This document shows, one piece after another, positions 7,820-14,513 of a stretch of 16,519 nt of DNA. This stretch comes from Pseudomonadota bacterium. Lineage in GTDB: Bacteria; Pseudomonadota; Alphaproteobacteria; Rhizobiales; Devosiaceae. The stretch lies in contig JAEZKB010000042.1 of the NCBI GenBank assembly GCA_023415605.1, positions 1 through 16,519 of the forward strand. Direction: 5' to 3'. The notes beneath the pieces were generated by a model. The model worked only from the letters and a program-made list of their open reading frames with translations. It was not told the origin of the DNA and ran no database searches. Numbering within the stretch: position 1 is the stretch's first letter; the number at the start of each line of letters is the position of its first letter. The position numbers and the translations under genes were made by a program.

Positions 7820-7835
7820 GTTCACATTTGAGACA
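7820..7835. promoter_or_regulatory. Operator-like element in the LacI-family gene leader
   Basis: GTTCACATTTGAGACA ends 12 nt before the start codon of the LacI-family gene, just upstream of its ribosome site. It is the best match to the elements at 4965 and 8081. A repressor bound here would block its own transcription, as expected for autoregulation. Confidence 0.5.
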
Positions 7836-8049
7836 GCTCTGTCGTCCTTCTGCACCGGTTACGTCGAATGTGCCGCAAAAAACTGCAAACACCTTGCGCA
7901 TACCGGTAGGCAGAACAGGCAACAAAAATAACAATCACCAAACAAACTGCCCTCTGTCCCGTCTGGTGTCCAGTCCCTTGGTGGGCCTGGGGGTTATCTT
8001 TGTGCCCGCGTGCGTCGGTGAGGGCAGGGGGATACCGCCCTTGGTATCG

Positions 8050-8079
8050 TTGACGACCACCCCATCTCCGCCCTACCAT
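8050..8079 (+). promoter_or_regulatory. Sigma70-type promoter candidate for the dehydratase-like gene
   Basis: TTGACG (8050-8055) and TACCAT (8074-8079) match the -35 and -10 consensus at 5 of 6 and 4 of 6 positions with an 18-nt spacer. Transcription would begin near 8086, inside the palindromic element that follows, a normal geometry for repression. Confidence 0.45.
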
Positions 8080-8080
8080 T

Positions 8081-8117
8081 TCTCAAATCTGAGACACCTG
8101 TTCAGATCAGAACAGGT
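8081..8117. promoter_or_regulatory. Two adjacent perfect palindromes, likely operator of the dehydratase-like gene
   Basis: The first palindrome is TCTCA-N4-TGAGA (8081-8094) and carries the locus motif. The second is ACCTGTTC-N6-GAACAGGT (8096-8117), a perfect 8-bp repeat ending 2 nt before the AGGGAG ribosome site. Their centres are 19 bp apart, close to two helical turns. They may be paired binding sites for the LacI- and/or IclR-family regulators. The second could also fold in the mRNA next to the ribosome site. Confidence 0.6.
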
Positions 8118-8129
8118 CGAGGGAGCATC

Positions 8130-9338
8130 ATGAAGATTACTGACCTGCGCTGCGCCGTCATTGGCCGGCATCCGATCGTCCGCATCGTCACCGACGAGGG
8201 CCTCTACGGCCTGGGCGAAGTTGAATACACAAAGTCCTACCTCAAGCCCTGGGTGCTGCATTTCCGCGAAGCCCTGATCGGCGAGGACCCCACCGACGTC
8301 GAACGCTGCATGCTCAAGATCCGTCAGCGCGGTTCGTTCAAACCCTACGGCGCCGCTGTCTCGGCTATCGAGCACGCCCTCTGGGACATCGCCGGCAAGG
8401 CCGCCAACGTTCCCGCCTACAAGCTGCTCGGCGGCAAGGTGCGTGACAAGGTCCGCGTCTACAACGGCTCGGTCCGCCGTGCCCGCCAGGGCGACAAGCC
8501 GGAAGACTTCGCTGCCGACGTCAAGTGGATGGCCGAGCAGCCGCAAAAGTTCTTCATGGTCAAGCAGGGCCTGAGCTTCCACTCCTCGCAGAAGGACAGC
8601 TTCCCCGACTTCCACTATGGCCCGCGGCAGAAGAAAGCCGGCTATCACGGCGCCATGGACCAGGGCCAGATTTCCGAGCGCGGCTTCAACTACATGCTCG
8701 ATTGCGTGATCGCCATGAAGGAAGCGCTGGGCGACGAAGTCTCCCTCGCCCTCGACTGCGGTCCGGGCTGGTTCCTCAACGACGCCATCCGCTTCGCCCA
8801 GGCTGTCGAGCCCTACAACATCATGTGGCTCGAGGACATGCTGACCGGCGATTATGTGCCGTGGGTCAACCCTCAGGCCTATCGCGAGCTCACCACCTCG
8901 ACCAAGACGCCGATCCACACCGGCGAGCAGATCTACCTGCGCCATAACTTCAAGGAACTGATCGAGACCCAGGCCGTCCGCGTCGTCGGTCCTGATCCGG
9001 CCGATATCGGCGGCATCGCCGAACTCAAGTGGGTCGCCGAGCACGCCTACATGCACTCGATCATGATGGCCCCGCACGGCACCGCCAACGGCCTGCTCGG
9101 CCTCGGCGCCCTGATCAATGTCTGTGCCACGCTGCCGGCCAACTACATCGCCTTCGAATACCCCTCGGCGTCCGACCCGTGGTGGAACGACATCGTCACC
9201 GGCCTGCCGCCGGCCGACAAGATCGTCCAGGACAGCCATGTGGACCTGCTGCCGGGCCCCGGCCTCGGCGTCGATATCGACCCCGAAGGCGCCAAACCGT
9301 ACCTCAAGGAAGAGGATATGGGCTTCTTCGACGCCTAG
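8130..9338 (+). CDS. Mandelate racemase/muconate lactonizing-family enzyme, probable sugar-acid dehydratase
   Basis: The 402-aa product is a full-length enolase-superfamily enzyme: an N-terminal capping domain (KITDLRCAVIG...GLGEVE) and a TIM barrel. Mg2+ ligands are seen as Asp209 (LALDCGPGW), Glu235 (WLEDM) and Glu266 (HTGEQIY). A general acid/base Lys145 sits in FMVKQG and His316 in MAPHGTANG, with the dyad Asp in GPDPADIGG, an arrangement of the mandelate-racemase subgroup. Such enzymes abstract the alpha proton of an acid sugar and often eliminate water. The second barrel strand reads K-x-G rather than K-x-K, so a racemase role is less likely than a dehydratase role. It resembles galactonate/mannonate dehydratase-type proteins, but the substrate is not assignable. 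AGGGAG precedes the ATG by 4 nt. It is monocistronic and ends at a terminator. Confidence 0.92.
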   Translation: MKITDLRCAVIGRHPIVRIVTDEGLYGLGEVEYTKSYLKPWVLHFREALIGEDPTDVERCMLKIRQRGSFKPYGAAVSAIEHALWDIAGKAANVPAYKLLGGKVRDKVRVYNGSVRRARQGDKPEDFAADVKWMAEQPQKFFMVKQGLSFHSSQKDSFPDFHYGPRQKKAGYHGAMDQGQISERGFNYMLDCVIAMKEALGDEVSLALDCGPGWFLNDAIRFAQAVEPYNIMWLEDMLTGDYVPWVNPQAYRELTTSTKTPIHTGEQIYLRHNFKELIETQAVRVVGPDPADIGGIAELKWVAEHAYMHSIMMAPHGTANGLLGLGALINVCATLPANYIAFEYPSASDPWWNDIVTGLPPADKIVQDSHVDLLPGPGLGVDIDPEGAKPYLKEEDMGFFDA

Positions 9339-9369
9339 AACCTGTTCATCCGTCGTTCATCGAGCGGGC

Positions 9370-9404
9370 AGGGCCGTGGCAAGCGCCGCGGCCCTTGCTG
9401 TTTT
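9370..9404 (+). terminator. Rho-independent terminator of the dehydratase-like gene
   Basis: An 11-bp stem (AGGGCCGTGGC / GCCGCGGCCCT, one G-U pair) with the 4-nt loop AAGC is followed by TGCTGTTTT. It starts 31 nt after the stop codon. Confidence 0.85.
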
Positions 9405-9513
9405 CCCTGTTGAAATTGGCGCACAAAACCTGTTGCCCCCCACCGCCAATCCCGCTAAAAGCCCTCCCGAAACGACCGGCTCCGGCCCGTCCTTTCCTTG
9501 CGCCGCAAGCGCT

Positions 9514-9587
9514 TGGGGAATAGTTCAATGGTAGAACTGCGGACTCTGACTCCGTCAATCTTGGTTCGAATCCAGGTTCCCCAGCCA
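9514..9587 (+). tRNA. tRNA-Gln (anticodon CTG)
   Basis: The 7-bp acceptor stem TGGGGAA/TTCCCCA is closed by discriminator G and an encoded CCA (9585-9587). The D-arm contains the GG pair in AATGGT, the anticodon stem GCGGA/TCCGT encloses CTCTGAC with anticodon CTG, and the T-arm has GGTTCGAATCC. All elements fit bacterial tRNA-Gln. It lies at the boundary between the metabolic locus and the accessory module, so its 3' end is a possible integration target, but no second copy of the 3' end was found by eye in the window. Confidence 0.95.
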
Positions 9588-9754
9588 GCGCCTAGTTCCT
9601 CTTTATCTTGGTTGTGATTCCATCAGCACGCGAAAGTGCCTGATCCCAGCCGTTATCGGGCATTCGCCCGGAACGCGGGCGCTTCATGGGTCGCAATCCG
9701 CGCCTTGGCACCGAACGCGCCACGGGTGGTGAGGGCAGGAGGCTAAAGTCTGGG

Positions 9755-10195
9755 CTAAGGCTGCCGCACCAACTTCACCGCCAGTGGCGGGTCGGGCTTG
9801 TCCAGTTCGTCGGCAAACCAGAACTCGCAGCGATCGAGCCCCTCATCGATGAGGCCAATGGCGACAAGTCTGCCGCCGATGACGCGGACGAAATCACCCT
9901 CGTGAACGATCGTGCCGAACCGGAAGAAGGCGTGCAGGGCTGCCGACCGATTCGGCAAGCGATGCCAGCCATGACCCGAAGGTTCTAACCGCTGCAGCAG
10001 CACCCAGACCGGCAGATGCCGGTAGAGCCAGTCGCGCACCGGGCGAAGATAGTGGTGCCGCAGGCCCGGTCCGAGCACCGCCGCGGCCACCTCGAGCCGC
10101 TCACGAGCGGTGAGGTTCTCATCGATCGACCCAATCCCCGACCAGGCGATGACGCCATTCCACAGCCAGCGCCAAGTCCAGTCCGGCATCACCAT
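9755..10195 (-). CDS. Hypothetical protein, 146 aa, Trp-rich
   Basis: I do not recognise this family. The product begins with a tryptophan-rich segment (PDWTWRWLWNGVIAWSGIGSIDENLTARERLEVAAAVLGPG) followed by HYLRPVRDWLYRHLPVWVLLQRLEP and a beta-like C-terminal half (GTIVHEGDFVRVIGGRLVAIGLIDEGLDRCEFWFADELD). It has no signal peptide or clear membrane helix. Two ATG codons (10195 and 10189) are both plausible; AAGG lies 6 nt before the first. It is preferred over the shorter opposite-strand frame because its codons favour G/C at the third position and the protein looks globular. It points away from the GIY-YIG gene across a 254-nt gap, so the two could share a divergent control region. Its function is unknown; it is probably part of the accessory module. 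Confidence 0.55.
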   Translation of the reverse strand: MVMPDWTWRWLWNGVIAWSGIGSIDENLTARERLEVAAAVLGPGLRHHYLRPVRDWLYRHLPVWVLLQRLEPSGHGWHRLPNRSAALHAFFRFGTIVHEGDFVRVIGGRLVAIGLIDEGLDRCEFWFADELDKPDPPLAVKLVRQP

Positions 10196-10305
10196 CGGTA
10201 ACCTTCGCTCCCCTCACGGTTCTCATCCAACGCTGCAAGATCAGGAAATTCCACCGCACGACTAAGAGCTTACCTCCGCCGTTAACCATAGCACGCGAGG
10301 AAGTT

Positions 10306-10374
10306 TGACGTCGGGAACGGATCCCCCGCAGTCTCAGGACGCGGCTCGATTCCGGGCCGTGGCAACCGACGTCA
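10306..10374. repeat. Widely spaced 9-bp inverted repeat upstream of the GIY-YIG gene
   Basis: TGACGTCGG (10306-10314) and CCGACGTCA (10366-10374) are perfect reverse complements separated by 51 nt. Each arm also contains the self-complementary GACGTC. It may be a pair of protein sites in the divergent region; a transposon end is unlikely because nothing lies between the arms. Confidence 0.4.
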
Positions 10375-10379
10375 GGGCG

Positions 10380-10409
10380 GTCAACGGGGTGGTGAGACAC
10401 CCCGTCGAC
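10380..10409. repeat. Inverted repeat/hairpin upstream of the GIY-YIG gene
   Basis: Arms of 12 nt (10380-10391 and 10398-10409) pair with one mismatch around a 6-nt centre, with the core ACGGGGTG / CACCCCGT perfect. It ends 40 nt before the ATG at 10450 and could be an operator or a leader hairpin. Confidence 0.5.
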
Positions 10410-10456
10410 CTGACCAGGGAGCCCCACCTGCAGACACAGGAGAAGCTCGATGGCTG

Positions 10457-11635
10457 ATGCCATTCTGGGCGGCGGCGAAGCCGCATGCAAGAACCCCAAG
10501 AGCCCTGAAACCCTCAAGACCACAGTTTCGTCGGCGACGATGGCGCGCCGGCTTGCCCTGTCTCATCGACCTGCCGGCATTGACGCCCGATGCGCAGCTC
10601 AAGATCTTCGCGACCATCGATGAGAGCGGCAGCGCCACGATGGCGGACCTCGTCGCCGCACTCGACAAGACCGAGGCGCCAGCCGGCCTCATCGTCGATC
10701 TCGCCGCTATGGGCATCCTCGAGATCGACGCAACCCGGTTCCTCGACGGCGCCAGTCTCGTCCGTCGCGCCCCGACACATATTGCGCAGGTGTCCAGCGA
10801 CGAGCCCCCCAAGGCAGGCCAGAAGGGCCAGCTCAAGACCGAGCCGCCACCCGAGGTCTTTGCGTTCATGAGATCAGGTGACCGCTACGAGCCCTCCATC
10901 TGCTTTGTCGAGTGGGACGAGCGCGGCAGCCTGCAATACAACCCCGCGGTCAATGGCGCCGGGGTCTATCTTGGGGTCTTCGACGACGTCATTCATGTGG
11001 GCAAGTCCAAACAGCTCCATGGCCGGGTCCGCAACGGCAAGCACGTCTTCCACAACGGCAAGCCGCCGCGCCTCCTTGTCGTCGTCACCGATGCTGCCGG
11101 CCAGCTTGGCGACGTCGAAGCGCTCGCCCTCGAGCGGCGGATGGCGCTCGCCGTGATTGGACGTGATCATCGCGACCTCGCCAACGACCAGGTCCCGACG
11201 GGCCACCAGCTCCCGAGCTCGGCCTACCAGGCCGTCGACCGCCTGGCCGAAAAGTCGATCGCAGCCATAGCCGAACTCGGCCTTGCCTTCACCCGGCCCC
11301 CAGCCCCCGCGAACGAGCCTCCTGCCGGCATGCAGTTCCGTCTCGACGCCTGTGGCATCAAGGCGGCGGCGACACAGACCGAGGACGGCTTCGTCGTCCA
11401 CAGGGGCAGTCAGGTCCGGCTCGAGGTCGCGCCATCGGCAGGCGCGGGACCGGTCAAGCGCCGCCATGATCTGCTGAGCAGCGGCGTGATGGTGCGGCGG
11501 AGTGGTCACTTTGTGCTGCTCGAGGACCTAGTGTTTTCGACGGCGAACGGCGCCACCGCCTTCGTCCTCGGCTCCCGGCACCACCCCGGCATCTGGACGG
11601 CGATGCCGTTGGACCCACCGCCGCCGCGCGTCTGA
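10457..11635 (+). CDS. GIY-YIG nuclease-like protein with C-terminal DUF4357, N-terminus frame-disturbed
   Basis: The 392-residue frame has three parts. Residues about 36-110 are helical, with LTPDAQLKIFATIDESGSATMADLVAALDK. Residues 169-226 resemble a GIY-YIG endonuclease core: GVY at 169-171, HVGKSKQLHGR at 180-190 with Arg190, and an acidic helix DVEALALERRM with Glu221/Glu226. Residues about 294-387 match DUF4357 (GIKAAATQTEDGFVVHRGSQ ... SGVMV ... LVFSTANGATAFVLG...W), a domain often fused behind GIY-YIG. His180 replaces the second Tyr of the motif, so nuclease activity is uncertain. The only good ribosome site (AGGAG, 7 nt spacing) serves an ATG at 10450 in another frame, whose 57 codons look more coding than the Arg-rich first 35 residues here. 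A 1-nt frameshift near 10530-10600 is likely. The gene lies 67 nt before the AAA gene. Confidence 0.75.
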   Translation: MPFWAAAKPHARTPRALKPSRPQFRRRRWRAGLPCLIDLPALTPDAQLKIFATIDESGSATMADLVAALDKTEAPAGLIVDLAAMGILEIDATRFLDGASLVRRAPTHIAQVSSDEPPKAGQKGQLKTEPPPEVFAFMRSGDRYEPSICFVEWDERGSLQYNPAVNGAGVYLGVFDDVIHVGKSKQLHGRVRNGKHVFHNGKPPRLLVVVTDAAGQLGDVEALALERRMALAVIGRDHRDLANDQVPTGHQLPSSAYQAVDRLAEKSIAAIAELGLAFTRPPAPANEPPAGMQFRLDACGIKAAATQTEDGFVVHRGSQVRLEVAPSAGAGPVKRRHDLLSSGVMVRRSGHFVLLEDLVFSTANGATAFVLGSRHHPGIWTAMPLDPPPPRV

Positions 11636-11702
11636 CCGCCTTCCATCTCGCCTCTCCCAACTGTCGTTCTAACGCGGCCAGCGCGCCGCCACAGGAATTC
11701 TC

Positions 11703-13232
11703 ATGCCCGTTCTCGACCTCGCCCATGACGACGACGACCACGATGACGATACGCCCGAAACTGCGCCGACCTTGACGCCGTCCCGGGCGCTGGTCGATGC
11801 CATCCTCGAAGCGACTGGTCGCGCGCGGCTAAACGCGGCGCTGGCGCGCGACATGCCCGCGGTGATCATCATCGAGACCGGCACGCCCGATCTCGCAAGG
11901 CTGGTCGCCCGGGAACTTGCCTCGCCCCGCCGGACGCGGATCAAGACTGTGACCGAGGTCAAGAAGAATGCGGAGGCGGAACTCACCGATCAGATGCTGA
12001 CGACGCTCGGAGGCGGCACGCATATGGTGATCCTCAGTCATGACCTGGTGGGGATGGTCCCCTCCGTAGTGCGAGCCGCGGCCGATCTCGTCCTTCATCT
12101 CCCTAGGATCGATCAGGCAATCATGCGGCGTGCCATCGTCCGTCTGACTGGACAGGCGCCGGGGCCGGCTGTTCGCCGGATTCCGGTGGAAACCCTGGAA
12201 CTGGCTGCTCTTCTCTCGGCACTGCGGCCGAACAGTTCCGCTGCTCAATGTGTCGAACGGCTCAAGCGATCAGCAAAGAGTGCGCTGCCGCCGAGCCCGC
12301 CATCCGACAGCCCCAAGATCGAAGAACTTCCGCTTTCCGCGCCGGTCAAGGATTGGGCCAGCAATGTCCTCGACCAGTTGCAGGGGATCGATGCCGGAGA
12401 TGTTCCCAACGGCAGCCTGCGCTACGCCGTTCTCGAAGGACCGCCGGGAACCGGCAAGACGCTGATCGCCAAGGCCTTGGCACGCTCTGCTGGCTGGACC
12501 CTGCATGCCACTTCGATCGGCGAATGGTTCGCCACCAGCGATGGCAATCTTGGTGGCGTCAGCCGAGCCTGCCGCGCCTTTTTCGATGGGCTCTTGTCGC
12601 AGGAAAAGGCAATCGGCTTCATCGATGAACTGGACGCGCTTCCCAGTCGCGCCGCCCTTGCCCCCGAGGATCTGCAGTGGTGGGGCACCTGTATCACTCT
12701 GGTTCTCAGTGAGATTGATCGGGTTCGCCGATCGGGAAGGTCCATTCTCCTGGTCGCGGCGACGAACTACTTTTCGAGGCTCGATCAGGCCCTCGTCCGT
12801 CCCGAGAGATTGGAGTGTCGGGTGCCGGTCTATCCGCCCCGCACGGAACCGGAGATCGCCGCCGTCTTCCGCTATCATTTGAAGGGCGATGTTGATGATG
12901 AAGCGATCTTGACGGTCGCGCGCCTCTCGGTGGGCGCCAGCCCGGCGCTATCGCCTCGATGGTCGAGGCGGCGCGAAACATCGCGAGGAAAGATAGCCGA
13001 CCGCTCATTGCCCAGGACCTCATCGTCGCGGTTTCGCCTCCCGATCGTCGCCCTCCTGCCGAGTTGCGGAAGGTGGCGATCCATGAGGCCGGTCACGTCG
13101 TGGCGGCACGCCTTCTCGGTTTCCACGCGACGTCGGTGTCGATCATCGCCTCGGGCGCGATGGGTGGTGTCACCCGCATGCGCGATCTGCCAACGGCGCC
13201 GGACCGCAAGGAACTCGAGGCCCTGGTCATGA
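11703..13232 (+). CDS. AAA+ ATPase of FtsH type, N-terminal part of a frameshifted AAA-M41 protease
   Basis: Residues 1-414 are the native part: an Asp/His-rich tail (LDLAHDDDDHDDDTPE), an uncharacterised alpha/beta domain up to about 215, then an AAA module. Walker A GPPGTGKT is at 246-253, Walker B IGFIDE at 304-309, and sensor-1 Asn355 in LLVAATNY. The second region of homology reads ALVRPERLE, where FtsH has RPGRF. From about 12945 the frame runs into 95 residues of unrelated Arg/Ser-rich sequence, while the expected continuation (AIASMVEAARNIARK) appears one frame away, joined to an M41 peptidase. One missing base in GGCG(G)CT restores a protein of about 643 aa. It lacks the two N-terminal membrane helices of true FtsH, so it is probably a soluble protease. 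AGGAA precedes the ATG by 7 nt. Confidence 0.8.
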   Translation: MPVLDLAHDDDDHDDDTPETAPTLTPSRALVDAILEATGRARLNAALARDMPAVIIIETGTPDLARLVARELASPRRTRIKTVTEVKKNAEAELTDQMLTTLGGGTHMVILSHDLVGMVPSVVRAAADLVLHLPRIDQAIMRRAIVRLTGQAPGPAVRRIPVETLELAALLSALRPNSSAAQCVERLKRSAKSALPPSPPSDSPKIEELPLSAPVKDWASNVLDQLQGIDAGDVPNGSLRYAVLEGPPGTGKTLIAKALARSAGWTLHATSIGEWFATSDGNLGGVSRACRAFFDGLLSQEKAIGFIDELDALPSRAALAPEDLQWWGTCITLVLSEIDRVRRSGRSILLVAATNYFSRLDQALVRPERLECRVPVYPPRTEPEIAAVFRYHLKGDVDDEAILTVARLSVGASPALSPRWSRRRETSRGKIADRSLPRTSSSRFRLPIVALLPSCGRWRSMRPVTSWRHAFSVSTRRRCRSSPRARWVVSPACAICQRRRTARNSRPWS

Positions 13233-13633
13233 TGCATCTGGGCGGTCGGGCGGCCGACATGGTGGTGGGGCAGGGGGCTCACGCCGGTGCTGCCGAAGAC
13301 CTCGCCACGGCCACGTCGATGATCTCGGACGGAATCTGCCGGCTCGGTCTCTACGGCACGCTGACCCAACTCGATGCTGCTGGGTCCGATCTTGCTCAGG
13401 AGATCGAGGCGCACCTCACCCGGCTTCTTCGTCGCATCACCGGCATGATCAAGGCAAACGCAGAGGCGGTAGAAGTGCTCGCCGACGCGCTGCTTGCTCG
13501 TCGAATCCTCACCGAGGTCGAGATTCGCCAGATCCTGGAGGCCACGTTTGCACAGGTCTCCCGGCAAAAGAGCAAGGCGGAGGGAAACCTTGCGATCAAT
13601 GCGATGGGCAGCAAGGAGAAGGGAAATGGTTAG
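12959..13633 (+). CDS. M41 (FtsH-like) zinc metallopeptidase domain, C-terminal part of the frameshifted AAA-M41 protease
   Basis: The 224-residue frame begins inside the AAA lid helices (MVEAARNIARKDSRPLIAQDLIVAV) and carries the M41 peptidase. The HEAGH zinc-binding and catalytic motif is at 42-46, and GAAEDLATATSMIS supplies the likely third zinc ligand Asp114, matching the Asp of FtsH. LGGRAADMVV and the C-terminal helices AEAVEVLADALLARRILTEVEIRQIL are also FtsH-like. It has no independent ribosome site and the ATG at 12959 lies within a conserved helix, so it is normally the C-terminus of the upstream ATPase. As sequenced it would be translated only by frameshifting or internal initiation. 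Its last codons overlap the start of the recombinase gene by 8 nt (ATGGTTAG), and it provides that gene's ribosome site. Confidence 0.82.
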   Translation: MVEAARNIARKDSRPLIAQDLIVAVSPPDRRPPAELRKVAIHEAGHVVAARLLGFHATSVSIIASGAMGGVTRMRDLPTAPDRKELEALVMMHLGGRAADMVVGQGAHAGAAEDLATATSMISDGICRLGLYGTLTQLDAAGSDLAQEIEAHLTRLLRRITGMIKANAEAVEVLADALLARRILTEVEIRQILEATFAQVSRQKSKAEGNLAINAMGSKEKGNG

Positions 13634-14513
13634 CTGGCGGCAGGCTCTTCTGCGCCTCGACGGCGCCTACTCCGATCATACCTTGCGGTCGTATCGAAGT
13701 GATTTCGAGGTATTCGCCAGCTGGTGCCGGAAGAAGCGCATTGTGCCTATTCCGTGCGACCCGGCGACTGTGGTGACCTATGTCGATGCTGAAGGCCAGC
13801 GGCTCAAGCCGAGCACGATCAAGCGGCGGCTCTGTGCCATCCGGAAGATTCATTTGCTTTGCGATGTACCGGATCCCACCGTTGGCGCAGACGTCGACCT
13901 CGCAGTGCGCCGCGTCAGGCGGTCCCAGCCCGGTCGACCAAAGCAGGCCCTCGGCATTACCGCCAGAGTCCGGGATGAATTGCTGCAGGTCTGCTCAGAC
14001 GACCTGATCGGCCTGCGTGACAGGGTGCTGGTCAGCGTGGGGTTCGACACGCTCTGCCGGCGCGGCGAACTTGTCGCGCTCTCGGTCGAGGACTTCACCT
14101 CAACCAGTGATGGTCGGTTCACCGTCCTGGTTCGTCGTGCCAAGAACGATCCGGAAGGGGCCGGGAGGACTTGTCGGCTGTCCTTCGCGACCAGTGCTCT
14201 GGTCCGAGAGTGGCTTGCTGCGGTCGGCGCATCGTGAGGACCACTGCTGCGGCCGGTCTACAGGAGTCGCGCCTTAGGTCTCTATCTCGATCCGCTCACC
14301 GTCGGCCGTGTACTCAAGAAGCTCTGCATGCGTATGTCGGCCGCGGATGTCGCTGCCGATAGGATTTCGGGACACTCGCTGCGGGTGGGCGCGGCGCAGC
14401 AACTCACCATTAATGGCCTGGGCATCCTCCAGATCATGCGTGCCGGCGGCTGGAGGTCGATGAGCGTCGTCGCCAGGTATGTTGAGAATGTAGATTTGGA
14501 CGTGTGGGGATAG
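13626..14513 (+). pseudogene. Tyrosine recombinase/integrase interrupted by an in-frame TGA
   Basis: The frame from the ATG at 13626 (GGAGAAGGGAA before it) encodes a SAM-like core-binding domain (LLRLDGAYSDHTLRSYRSDFEVF...KPSTIKRRLCAIRKIH) and the first half of the catalytic domain, with box I Arg in CRRGELVAL and the beta-hairpin Lys in RRAKNDPEGAG. A TGA at 14235-14237 stops it after 203 residues. The same frame continues without other stops to 14513 and supplies SGHSLRVGAAQ (His-x-x-Arg), GGWRS (Trp) and the nucleophile Tyr in ARYVENVD. Alignment with the intact paralogue at 14887 places the TGA at a Ser position just before GPL. Without readthrough the product lacks the nucleophile and is inactive. 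It is a relative, not a recent copy, of the second recombinase. Confidence 0.85.

Larger units (their letters stand above)
7808..8129. promoter_or_regulatory. Divergent regulatory region between the LacI-family gene and the dehydratase-like gene
   Basis: This 322-nt gap contains no credible ORF. It has operator-like elements at both ends (7820-7835 and 8081-8117), a proposed rightward promoter at 8050-8079, and an AT-richer middle (about 7875-7950) with A-runs. CAGAACAGG at 7911-7919 repeats the arm of the 8096-8117 palindrome. No leftward promoter could be placed with confidence. Confidence 0.6.

Noticed and set aside
8073..9239. 388-aa minus-strand frame opposite the dehydratase-like gene
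   Set aside because: The plus strand carries all enolase-superfamily residues, a ribosome site and a terminator; the minus frame is unrelated and lacks these.
9665..9681. Short hairpin CGCCCG/CGGGCG after the tRNA
   Set aside because: Six base pairs with no U-tract on either side; too weak to call a terminator in GC-rich DNA.
12930..12960. Programmed ribosomal frameshift joining AAA and M41
   Set aside because: No slippery heptamer or evident downstream pseudoknot by eye; a simple base loss explains the break better.
12270..13567. Minus-strand frames opposite the AAA-M41 gene
   Set aside because: The plus strand shows Walker motifs and HEAGH; the minus frames show no recognisable motif.
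13494..13625. Upstream extension of the first recombinase frame
   Set aside because: It overlaps the end of the M41 peptidase and is not recombinase-like; the ATG at 13626 has the ribosome site and matches the paralogue start region.
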